Positions 1 to 6,037 of a DNA stretch of 6,445 nt are shown here, piece by piece (positions within the stretch are counted from its first letter, which is position 1; the number at the start of each line of letters is the position of its first letter). Location: positions 38,503 through 44,947 of the forward strand of contig DCLG01000076.1 of NCBI GenBank assembly GCA_002320935.1, given 5' to 3'. A program made the translations under genes and the position numbers. Source of the stretch: Pedobacter sp. UBA1654 (lineage in GTDB: Bacteria; Bacteroidota; Bacteroidia; Sphingobacteriales; Sphingobacteriaceae). Under the pieces are notes generated by a model that ran no database searches, was not told where the DNA came from, and worked only from the letters and a program-made list of their open reading frames with translations.

Positions 1-298
1 AGCTGTGATCGCCGCCAAGCACCACAGGAAAGTGCTTTTCATGCAAGGTGTCACGTACCATGTCGCTCAGCCTTTCGGTCATGGTCAATATACCCGAAAT
101 ACGCTTGGCATAAGCACTGCCCGAACTCTCCAGTAAAAGGTGGTTTTCATTGGGCACTACAACACAGGCGTGTTTCTTGAAAAAGCGGCTGCCATAATCG
201 AGCGCCGCGATTTTTATGGCGTCTACACCCAGACTTGCACCCCTCGTTCCGGCACCAATTTCTGACTTAACTTCAATGATTTTTAACGATTTAGTCAT
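1..298 (-). CDS. Ureohydrolase (arginase/agmatinase family), N-terminal part, cut by window edge
   Basis: This is the first 99 codons of a gene that runs off the left edge. Ureohydrolases use a binuclear manganese centre to release urea from arginine (giving ornithine) or from agmatine (giving putrescine). The visible part has the N-terminal family segment around residues 15-31 (GAGTRGASLGVDAIKI) and ends in the GGDHS motif at residues 95-99, whose histidine (98) is the first metal ligand. The remaining ligands, including the DxHxD-type motif, lie outside the window, so substrate cannot be read here. The start is the ATG at 298, preceded by an A/T-rich leader; a stop-free upstream extension is not needed. 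The gene is divergent from the arginine decarboxylase-like gene at 403, which fits a shared role in arginine/polyamine metabolism. Bacteroidota homologues are usually labelled arginase, but the neighbour makes agmatinase an equally reasonable inference. Confidence 0.88.
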   Translation of the reverse strand, partial: MTKSLKIIEVKSEIGAGTRGASLGVDAIKIAALDYGSRFFKKHACVVVPNENHLLLESSGSAYAKRISGILTMTERLSDMVRDTLHEKHFPVVLGGDHS

Positions 299-312
299 AA
301 ATTAAATACCCG

Positions 313-343
313 TCTGTTTTATAAAGCGTTTAGATTATCTTTG
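313..343 (+). promoter_or_regulatory. Candidate Bacteroidota-type promoter for the arginine decarboxylase-like gene
   Basis: TCTG (313-316) is followed after 19 bases by TATCTTTG (336-343). The latter fits the TAnnTTTG -7 consensus exactly, and the former differs from the -33 TTTG by one base, at the usual spacing. A start site near 350 would give a leader of roughly 50 bases, ending in an A-rich stretch before the ATG at 403, with no Shine-Dalgarno sequence. This is a motif-based call. Confidence 0.45.
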
Positions 344-388
344 AGCCCAAAATAACTCATTTTATAGCCACCCTAAAAAAATATCGTT

Positions 389-420
389 CAAAAATATAAA
401 AAATGCAGAGTTACTCCGAA
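389..420 (-). promoter_or_regulatory. Candidate Bacteroidota-type promoter for the ureohydrolase gene
   Basis: On the minus strand, TTCG (417-420) and TATTTTTG (389-396) are separated by 20 bases. The second box is an exact match to TAnnTTTG, the -7 element of Bacteroidota sigma-A promoters; the first matches the -33 TTTG in three of four bases. Transcription would start near 382 and leave a leader of about 85 bases. The -33 part lies inside the first codons of the divergent decarboxylase gene. The call comes from motif and spacing only, in an A/T-rich region where chance matches are likely. Confidence 0.35.
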
Positions 421-1794
421 TTTCTTGATCTAAGCGTTGGTTTTCCGCAAGAAGGCTACAGCGTTATAGACGACGAATTATATTTCCAGGATCTGAATTT
501 GATGGAAATGATTGAAACCTACGGTACCCCCCTACGTTTCACTTACCTTCCGATGATCAGCAAAAAGATCCAGCAAGCTAAGATTCTTTTTCAAACCGCA
601 ATTATCAACAACAACTACCGCGGCGATTATAAATACTGTTACTGCACCAAAAGCTCTCACTTCCGCCACATCGTTGAAGAAGCTTTAAAAAACAACATTC
701 ACCTGGAAACATCTTCTGCATTTGATATGCCGATGATTGAAGCCCTGGAGAAAAAAGGTGTATTAACAAAAGACATCACCGTTATCTGTAACGGTTTTAA
801 AACGTATCAATATAAACAGTATATCATTGATATGCTGCACGATGGTTACAAAAACATCATTCCTGTACTTGACAACAAAGAAGAGTTTAACCTTTTCGAT
901 GATGAGGTTGAGCTGGAATCACCTTGTAACCTGGGTATCCGTATCGCAGCTGAAGAGCAGCCAGACTCACAGTTCTATACTTCGCGCCTAGGTGTTCGTA
1001 TGGAAGACGTGATCGACTTCTACAACAATAAGATTTCTTCAAACCCGAACTTCAGGGTAAAGTTATTACACTTCTTCATCAACTCTGGTATTACAGATTC
1101 TCCGTACTACTGGAACGAACTGGAGAAATATGTGACTTTATACTGCAAGTTCAAGAAGATCAATCCAGAGCTGGATACTTTAGATATCGGTGGTGGTATG
1201 CCATTCAAAGATTCACTGGTATTTGACTTTGATTACGAATACATGGTGAACGAGATCGTGAAGCGTATCAAAGAAATTTGTGCAGAACACGATGTAATGG
1301 AACCCGATATCATTACAGAGTTTGGTAAATACACCGTTGCAGAAGCTTCAGGTATTTTGTATAAAGTATTGGGCCGCAAGCAACAAAACGACCGTGAAAA
1401 ATGGTTAATGCTTGACGGTTCGTTCATCACCAACCTACCGGATGTTTGGGCTTTAAACCAAAAATACATCTTGCTGCCAATTAACAACTGGGATGCTGAA
1501 TATGAGCGCGTGAACCTTGGTGGTATAACCTGCGATGGCCAGGATTATTATAACCAGGAAGCACACATGAACTCGGTGTTTATGCCGAAAACACGTAAAG
1601 TGCAGTACCTTGGTTTCTTCAACACTGGTGCTTATCAGGAAGTATTAAGCGGTTATGGTGGTATTCACCACTGCCTGCTACCAAGCCCTAAACACGTGAT
1701 CATTCGTCGCAACCGCGATGAAACCTTTAACTTCGAAGTTTTTGGTGAGGAACAAAACAGTAAACAAGTACTTAAGATTCTGGGTTACACCTAG
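403..1794 (+). CDS. Short arginine decarboxylase-like enzyme (PLP fold type III, Orn/Lys/Arg group)
   Basis: A 463-residue PLP-dependent decarboxylase of the ornithine/DAP/arginine fold-III group, with a TIM barrel first and a beta-sandwich second. The probable PLP lysine is K83 in YCTKSS, in the place of the usual YAxKAN. SRLGVR (194-199) matches the substrate-side SxxG motif, and DIGGGMP (261-267) is the glycine-rich phosphate loop. EFGK (306-309) stands where EPGR is usual. CDGQD (377-381) carries the catalytic Cys-Asp pair contributed across the dimer. GAY (409-411) begins the C-terminal motif. At 463 residues it lacks the insertions of enterobacterial biosynthetic SpeA (about 650 residues); this is the compact type common in Bacteroidota, usually annotated as arginine decarboxylase. 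The likely product is agmatine for polyamine synthesis, supported by the divergent ureohydrolase. Arginine specificity is inferred from family and context; ornithine, lysine or carboxynorspermidine remain possible. The ATG at 403 follows an A-rich leader, and a terminator follows the stop. Confidence 0.85.
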   Translation: MQSYSEFLDLSVGFPQEGYSVIDDELYFQDLNLMEMIETYGTPLRFTYLPMISKKIQQAKILFQTAIINNNYRGDYKYCYCTKSSHFRHIVEEALKNNIHLETSSAFDMPMIEALEKKGVLTKDITVICNGFKTYQYKQYIIDMLHDGYKNIIPVLDNKEEFNLFDDEVELESPCNLGIRIAAEEQPDSQFYTSRLGVRMEDVIDFYNNKISSNPNFRVKLLHFFINSGITDSPYYWNELEKYVTLYCKFKKINPELDTLDIGGGMPFKDSLVFDFDYEYMVNEIVKRIKEICAEHDVMEPDIITEFGKYTVAEASGILYKVLGRKQQNDREKWLMLDGSFITNLPDVWALNQKYILLPINNWDAEYERVNLGGITCDGQDYYNQEAHMNSVFMPKTRKVQYLGFFNTGAYQEVLSGYGGIHHCLLPSPKHVIIRRNRDETFNFEVFGEEQNSKQVLKILGYT

Positions 1795-1825
1795 TAATTA
1801 AGTTTATAATAAAGCTAAAAACAAT

Positions 1826-1860
1826 AAAGCCCGACTGAATATATCAGCCGGGCTTTTCTT
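1826..1860 (+). terminator. Intrinsic terminator after the decarboxylase, possibly bidirectional
   Basis: A 13-bp stem (1826-1838 with 1844-1856) has a single A-C mismatch, a 5-base loop (ATATA) and a GCCCG/CGGGC core, followed by TTTTCTT. It begins about 30 bases after the decarboxylase stop. Read on the minus strand, the same stem is followed by a T-rich run (TTTATTGTTTTT), so it could also end the converging Hsp20 transcript, whose stop codon is about 50 bases away. Confidence 0.85.
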
Positions 1861-1891
1861 ATTTATCGCTACAAATCGAACCTTAATTATA

Positions 1892-1909
1892 CTTAATTCC
1901 AGAATTAAG
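1892..1909. repeat. Perfect 8-bp inverted repeat over the Hsp20 stop codon
   Basis: CTTAATTC (1892-1899) and GAATTAAG (1902-1909) are exact reverse complements separated by CA. The right arm covers the Hsp20 stop codon (1905-1907). A further CTTAATT copy lies at 1882-1888, ten bases, about one helical turn, before the left arm. As RNA it would fold into a weak A/U-rich hairpin with a CCAG-type tetraloop. As DNA it looks like a dyad. The bases are directly visible; any function is unknown and chance is possible in A/T-rich DNA. Confidence 0.55.
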
Positions 1910-2339
1910 CTACAGTTATGGTCTTAGGTGCATTCTGAGACTCATCTTTTTTACCTACGGTGATGTATAAAACGCCGTTGGTGTACTCAGCAGAGATCTT
2001 ATCTGCATCCACGCTTTCAGGCAGCATGAAGGATCTTGCGAAAGAGCTGAAATCAAACTCCCTGCGGCTAAAATCTTTTTTCACCTGATCTTCAGCGGCT
2101 TTTTTCTCAACCCATAAAGAAAGTGTATCTTTCTTAACATTCAGTTGAAAATCTTCTTTGTTCAATCCAGGCGCAGCGACTTCGATCACATAAGCTTCTG
2201 CATTTTCTGCAATGTTTACAGCAGGCATTTTCGTAACGCTGTAGTTTTTGTTTAACGCTTCACTAAACAATGAATCAAATACATTGTTGAAATATGGTGC
2301 GCTGTTTCTGGTTCTGTTGTTGAAATTTACTAGTGTCAT
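1905..2339 (-). CDS. Hsp20 / alpha-crystallin family small heat-shock protein
   Basis: A 144-residue small heat-shock protein, a cytoplasmic ATP-independent chaperone that holds unfolding proteins for later refolding by the DnaK/ClpB system. A variable N-terminal arm (about 1-37, rich in Asn and Phe) precedes the alpha-crystallin domain, about 38-131. That domain opens with PAVNIAE (39-45), contains VAAPGLNKEDF (54-64) and closes with the family-typical NGVL segment (121-124). The C-terminal tail carries the I-x-I/V anchoring motif as ITV (141-143), used in oligomer assembly. The length is usual for bacterial Hsp20. The ATG at 2339 directly starts a normal N-terminal arm. The gene stands alone: it converges on the decarboxylase across a shared terminator and is divergent from the thioesterase. 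No CIRCE element is visible in its A/T-rich leader, so heat control, if any, is not explained by HrcA. Confidence 0.93.
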   Translation of the reverse strand: MTLVNFNNRTRNSAPYFNNVFDSLFSEALNKNYSVTKMPAVNIAENAEAYVIEVAAPGLNKEDFQLNVKKDTLSLWVEKKAAEDQVKKDFSRREFDFSSFARSFMLPESVDADKISAEYTNGVLYITVGKKDESQNAPKTITVA

Positions 2340-2410
2340 ATCTTGTTCTAATTAATTTTTTTATTTTTAAATACATTTCCCATTATTCAACTCCTATACC
2401 AAAGCAAAAT

Positions 2411-2923
2411 ATGATGAGTATTAAGACACTATGGCAGTCAAAAACAAGTGAATCGGACAAAACGACCGAACACATTAACGATATCGACAGTTATAAGTAC
2501 AAAACGGTGATCGAAACGAGGTTTGCAGATTTCGATATGATGGGCCACGTAAATAATTCCGTGTACTTCACTTACATGGAAATTGCACGGGTGAAGTATT
2601 GGAAACATGCAATCAATTGGGACTGGAAAAAGACTGGTGTTGTGATTGGTCAGGCTGCATTGAAGTACATGGTGCCGATCTTTCCAGAAGACCAGATTCA
2701 CATGTATGTCCGCACTTCCAGAATTGGGCGCAGCAGCTTCGACCTGGAATATCTGATTGTGAAAAAGAAGGACGGCAGAGAGATTGTTTGCAGCAAAGGT
2801 ATGACGGCCTGCGTTGCTTACGATAATCAAAGCAAGCAGGCCACCCCTATTCCCGAACGGGAAAGAAATAAGATGATTCTTTTTGAGCAGTTGGTAAGTG
2901 CTGAGGTAAGTTCCGAAGTTTAA
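2411..2923 (+). CDS. Acyl-CoA thioesterase, 4HBT/YbgC-FadM-like hot-dog fold
   Basis: A probable 170-residue single-hot-dog thioesterase that hydrolyses an acyl-CoA to acid and CoA. The hallmark is RFADFDMMGHVNN at residues 37-49, followed by the tyrosine-containing helix VYFTYMEIAR (51-60). D42 sits where the catalytic aspartate of the 4-hydroxybenzoyl-CoA thioesterase class is found. The core strand region continues through VRTSRIGRSSFDLEY (100-114). The frame is open upstream to an ATG at 2333, but that would add 26 hydrophobic, family-foreign residues and would overlap the Hsp20 start, so the tandem ATGs at 2411/2414 are preferred. About 30 residues before the domain are unusual for the family but low in complexity. 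The substrate cannot be read from sequence. Its last codon meets the stop of the converging oxidase gene, and there is no room for a terminator between them. Confidence 0.85.
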   Translation: MMSIKTLWQSKTSESDKTTEHINDIDSYKYKTVIETRFADFDMMGHVNNSVYFTYMEIARVKYWKHAINWDWKKTGVVIGQAALKYMVPIFPEDQIHMYVRTSRIGRSSFDLEYLIVKKKDGREIVCSKGMTACVAYDNQSKQATPIPERERNKMILFEQLVSAEVSSEV

Positions 2924-4317
2924 AAGATCTTCCCGGGATTTAAGATACCATTTGGATCAAACACCTGTTTGATGCCCCGCATCAGGTTCAGGTTTATCTC
3001 TGCATATTTCAAGGGCATATATTCTTTTTGAACCAGTCCTATGCCATGTTCGCCAGAGATGGTTCCACCAAGTGCAGCCGTTAATTCAAAGATTTCGGTG
3101 ATCCCGAGTTTAAGTTTAGTCTTCCAATCCTCATCACTCATGCCAGCCTTAATAATATTCACGTGGAGGTTACCATCTCCCGCATGACCGTAACAAACGC
3201 TCTCAAACCCATATTTAGCACCGATTTCTTTGATCCCACTGATCAACTTTGGTAGTGCTGCCCGTGGCACCACAGTATCTTCTTCCTTGTAAACCGAGTT
3301 TGACTTTACAGATTCCGCCATCACCCTACGCATCTTCCAAAGTTCCTCTTTCTGCGCGGCCGTATCGGCGAAAAGCACTTCTACACAGCCGTGTGCTTCA
3401 AGTACCGAATTTGCCTTTTCACAATCCTTGAAGATCGTATCCATATCGTCACCATCAAATTCAAGCAACAAGAATGCATTCACATTGTCTTTGAGATCGA
3501 ATTGGATGTCGTCATATTTAATCACCCATTCTACCCCTTTTCGCTCCATAAACTCCAGTGCCGATGGCGTCATTCCTGCGCGGAATATTGCCGACACGGC
3601 GGCACAAGCAGCTTCGTTCTCGGTAAATGATGCCAGCATCAACACACTATGACCAATCACTGGAATTAACTTGGTAACAATCTTGGTGACTACACCCAGC
3701 GTACCCTCAGAGCCAATCATCAACTGCGTGAGGTTATAACCGGATGCATACTTGAGGGTATTTGCACCAGTCCAGATGATCTGCCCGTCGGGCAGCACCA
3801 CCTCCAGGTTCAGGATGTACTCGCGGATGGTACCATATTTCACTACCCGAGGCCCACCGCTACCATGGGCTACGTTCCCACCAATGAAGCAGCTGCCCTT
3901 ACTGGAGGGATCTACGGGATAACGCAGGCCCAGCTCCCCTACTGCATCCATAAACTCCTGTGTAATCACCCCAGGTTCTACGGTAGCCTGGAGATTTTCC
4001 GTATCTATATCAATTACTTTCTTAAATTTTTCCATAGAAAGCAAAACACCGCCATGGACAGGCAGCGCACCGCCACTCAGACCCGTACCGCCGCCTCTGG
4101 GCGTAACCGGCACCTGATGTCCATTGCAAACCTTAAGTAAAGCAGATACTGCAGCGGTATCCAGCGGCTTCACCACAACTTCAGGATAAAACTTTAGATC
4201 CTCGGTTTCATCATGGGCGTAGTTGGCGAGTGATTCCTCATCTAAAAACACGTTGGCTGCGCCTACAGCTTCTTTAATCAGATTTAGTATTTCGGGGGTT
4301 ATTTTATTGAAGTTCAT
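2920..4317 (-). CDS. FAD-linked oxidase, GlcD/D-lactate dehydrogenase type
   Basis: A 465-residue flavoprotein of the PCMH (VAO) superfamily that oxidises a 2-hydroxy acid such as glycolate, D-lactate or D-2-hydroxyglutarate. The FAD-binding half holds PRGGGTGLSGGA (73-84), DPSS (136-139), GGNVA (146-150) and GSEGTLGVVT (202-211). The C-terminal half, the FAD-oxidase C domain, has GHAGDGNLH (377-385), whose histidines form the metal/substrate site in this family, and GEHGIG (422-427). It ends in NPGKIF, a normal family terminus. The length is full. No iron-sulfur GlcF-like partner, GlcE, permease or lactate regulator is present nearby, so the substrate and electron acceptor are open. The start at 4317 gives a complete N-terminus. 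It lies 110 bases after folB on the same strand but has a candidate promoter of its own in the gap. Its stop shares bases with the thioesterase stop. Confidence 0.9.
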   Translation of the reverse strand: MNFNKITPEILNLIKEAVGAANVFLDEESLANYAHDETEDLKFYPEVVVKPLDTAAVSALLKVCNGHQVPVTPRGGGTGLSGGALPVHGGVLLSMEKFKKVIDIDTENLQATVEPGVITQEFMDAVGELGLRYPVDPSSKGSCFIGGNVAHGSGGPRVVKYGTIREYILNLEVVLPDGQIIWTGANTLKYASGYNLTQLMIGSEGTLGVVTKIVTKLIPVIGHSVLMLASFTENEAACAAVSAIFRAGMTPSALEFMERKGVEWVIKYDDIQFDLKDNVNAFLLLEFDGDDMDTIFKDCEKANSVLEAHGCVEVLFADTAAQKEELWKMRRVMAESVKSNSVYKEEDTVVPRAALPKLISGIKEIGAKYGFESVCYGHAGDGNLHVNIIKAGMSDEDWKTKLKLGITEIFELTAALGGTISGEHGIGLVQKEYMPLKYAEINLNLMRGIKQVFDPNGILNPGKIF

Positions 4318-4384
4318 TGTTTTAAATTGACAGCATGCCCTATTGTTCAGGCAACTTCTTATTGTTTTTCATTTTTTCTCAGCC

Positions 4385-4415
4385 CAATCATACCATGAAT
4401 GCACCTATTTACAAA
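4385..4415 (-). promoter_or_regulatory. Candidate Bacteroidota-type promoter for the FAD-linked oxidase
   Basis: On the minus strand TTTG (4412-4415) is followed after exactly 19 bases by TATGATTG (4385-4392). The first box is a perfect -33 element; the second matches TAnnTTTG at all but one fixed position (A for T). A start near 4378 would leave a leader of about 60 bases before the oxidase ATG. It suggests the oxidase can be transcribed apart from folB. This is a motif and spacing call only. Confidence 0.45.
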
Positions 4416-4427
4416 TCAGGCCTTCTT

Positions 4428-4784
4428 CTAGGCGGTGTATTCGAGTTGCACAAAGGAATGGTCAATTTGCCCCGGCATAGGTGGGTGGAGCTTCTTAATA
4501 CCAACCACTACATTCAGCACAAAAGGAAAAGCACTTTTTACCTGCTGGAGCATCTCCTGCACCACTGTTTCCAGCAGCTTTTGCGTACGTTTCATACTTT
4601 CCTGAATTATGTTGTTTAACACTTCATAGTTCACTGTATGTTGCAGATCCTCTGTATCCCCGGCAGGCTCAAACTTGACCTCTATACTCACCAGGAACTG
4701 CGTTCCAAGCACCTGCTCTTCTGGATAAAAGCCATGGTAAGCAAAACATTTTACATCTCTTAAAGCAACCGTTTGTATCAGCAT
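4428..4784 (-). CDS. folB: Dihydroneopterin aldolase
   Basis: A 118-residue enzyme of tetrahydrofolate synthesis that cleaves 7,8-dihydroneopterin to 6-hydroxymethyl-7,8-dihydropterin and glycolaldehyde; the family forms octamers in the cytoplasm. DVKCFAYHGFYPEEQ (10-24) is the substrate/active-site segment, with E23 aligning with catalytic Glu22 of the Staphylococcus aureus enzyme. VNY (51-53) supplies the conserved tyrosine, and IKKLHPPMPG (96-105) carries K98 in the place of catalytic Lys100. Length and motifs are complete. An in-frame ATG at 4817 would add 11 residues, but starting at 4784 gives the normal family N-terminus and keeps the upstream gap free for the divergent gcdH promoter box at 4801-4808. 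The other folate genes are not nearby. The oxidase gene follows on the same strand, but there is no evidence of a functional link. Confidence 0.92.
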   Translation of the reverse strand: MLIQTVALRDVKCFAYHGFYPEEQVLGTQFLVSIEVKFEPAGDTEDLQHTVNYEVLNNIIQESMKRTQKLLETVVQEMLQQVKSAFPFVLNVVVGIKKLHPPMPGQIDHSFVQLEYTA

Positions 4785-4800
4785 ATGAAGTGTAAAGTTA

Positions 4801-4808
4801 TATATTTG
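4801..4808 (+). promoter_or_regulatory. Candidate -7 promoter box for gcdH
   Basis: TATATTTG is an exact TAnnTTTG match 38 bases before the gcdH ATG. The nearest TTTG upstream (4772-4775) is 25 bases away instead of the usual 19-21, so the -33 half is weak. A start near 4815 would leave a leader of about 30 bases. The box lies in the 62-bp gap between gcdH and the preferred folB start. Confidence 0.45.
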
Positions 4809-4846
4809 AATGAACATTCACAGCCGAAAACCATATCCGCCTTACT

Positions 4847-6037
4847 ATGAACAGATCCGGAAAGAAAGACCTTTATGAGTCGCCAGACTATTTTCTCCTT
4901 GACGAACTGCTGTCTGACGAACACAAACTGATCAGATCAACTGCCCGGGATTGGGTAAAAAATGCGCTGAGCCCCATCATTGAGGATTATGCACAACGTG
5001 CCGAGTTTCCAAAACAGCTCATTGCTGGACTCGCGGAGCTTGGTGCATTTGGACCTACCATTCCGGAGGCGTATGGAGGTGCCGGATTAGACTATATTTC
5101 TTATGGAATCCTGATGCAGGAAATTGAACGTGGTGACTCCGGGGTTCGATCTACAGCCTCTGTACAAGGCTCCCTGGTGATGTATCCCATCTTCGCCTAT
5201 GGCTCTGAAGAACAAAAACAAAAATATCTGCCAAGATTGGCCAGCGGCGAGATCATGGGCTGCTTCGGATTAACGGAACCTGATCACGGCTCTAATCCGG
5301 GCGGCATGACCAGCAACATCAAAGACATGGGCGATCACTACTTGCTCAATGGTGCTAAGATGTGGATCTCCAATGCCCCTTTTGCAGAGATTGCAGTCGT
5401 GTGGGCAAAGGATGAACAAGGTAAGATCCGTGGTATGATCGTAGAGCGTGGCATGGAAGGTTTCAGCACCCCCGAGACACACAACAAATGGAGCCTTCGG
5501 GCATCTGCAACGGGTGAGTTGGTGTTCGACAATGTAAAGATTCCAAAAAAAAATATCCTGCCGGGCGTATCTGGGCTGAAAGGACCACTGGGTTGTTTGA
5601 ACCAGGCGCGGTACGGAATCGCATGGGGTGCCTTAGGTGCAGCAATGGACTGTTACGATACTGCATTACGCTATGCGAAAGAGCGGGTTCAGTTTGGCAA
5701 GCCTATTGGTGGTTTTCCGCTGCAGCAGAAAAAACTCGCAGAGATCATTACAGAGATAAGCAAGGCACAGCTGTTGGTATGGCGACTGGGTGTGCTAAAG
5801 AATGAGGGACGTGCGAACGCAGAACAAATCTCCATGTGCAAAAGGAACAGTGTAGAGATTGCGTTGAACATTGCCAGAAATGCGAGGCAGATGCTTGGCG
5901 GCATGGGCATCACCGGCGAATTCTCCATTATGCGGCACATGATGAACCTGGAGTCTGTGGTCACCTACGAAGGTACGCACGACATACACCTATTAATAAC
6001 CGGCATGGATGTCACCGGCATCAATGCTTTCAAATAA
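4847..6037 (+). CDS. gcdH: Glutaryl-CoA dehydrogenase (acyl-CoA dehydrogenase family)
   Basis: A 396-residue FAD enzyme that dehydrogenates and decarboxylates glutaryl-CoA to crotonyl-CoA in lysine and tryptophan breakdown, passing electrons to electron-transfer flavoprotein. Assignment within the family rests on close agreement with human GCDH: RSTASVQGSLVM (101-112), where R101 matches the arginine that holds the distal carboxylate; YGSEEQKQKYLPRLA (118-132); FGLTEP (140-145); FSLRASATG in the form WSLRASATG (215-223); ARYGIAWG (254-261); and TYEGTHDIH (373-381) with catalytic E375. E94, R101 and Y374 occupy positions that, as I recall, mark decarboxylating rather than non-decarboxylating forms. 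The TEP motif continues as GSNPGGM with Asn where human has Asp. The length is normal with no transit peptide. No lysine-degradation neighbours are visible. It overlaps the next start by one base, and an A9 run lies at 5545-5553. Another acyl-CoA substrate is unlikely. Confidence 0.92.
   Translation: MNRSGKKDLYESPDYFLLDELLSDEHKLIRSTARDWVKNALSPIIEDYAQRAEFPKQLIAGLAELGAFGPTIPEAYGGAGLDYISYGILMQEIERGDSGVRSTASVQGSLVMYPIFAYGSEEQKQKYLPRLASGEIMGCFGLTEPDHGSNPGGMTSNIKDMGDHYLLNGAKMWISNAPFAEIAVVWAKDEQGKIRGMIVERGMEGFSTPETHNKWSLRASATGELVFDNVKIPKKNILPGVSGLKGPLGCLNQARYGIAWGALGAAMDCYDTALRYAKERVQFGKPIGGFPLQQKKLAEIITEISKAQLLVWRLGVLKNEGRANAEQISMCKRNSVEIALNIARNARQMLGGMGITGEFSIMRHMMNLESVVTYEGTHDIHLLITGMDVTGINAFK

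Noticed and set aside
2333..2410. N-terminal extension of the thioesterase from an ATG at 2333
   Set aside because: It adds 26 residues unlike the family, overlaps the Hsp20 start codon, and would need a promoter inside Hsp20; ATGs at 2411/2414 fit better.
2340..2410. CIRCE or sigma-32-like heat-shock control site in the Hsp20 leader
   Set aside because: No TTAGCACTC-N9-GAGTGCTAA element and no convincing promoter boxes at proper spacing; only a long A/T-rich tract.
2438..2830. 130-codon minus-strand open frame opposite the thioesterase
   Set aside because: No family resemblance, lies wholly antisense to a gene with clear motifs, and has no leader or promoter of its own.
4420..4433. Small GCCT/AGGC hairpin at the folB stop as a terminator
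   Set aside because: Only a 4-5 bp stem with no T run after it; too weak to call.
4335..4619. 94-codon plus-strand open frame opposite folB
   Set aside because: Its composition reflects the reverse of folB, with no recognisable domain; folB motifs are decisive for the other strand.
5836..6036. Upstream extension of the START-domain frame inside gcdH
   Set aside because: The translation (rich in Cys, His, Arg) is a frame shadow of gcdH; the domain begins after the TAATG overlap.
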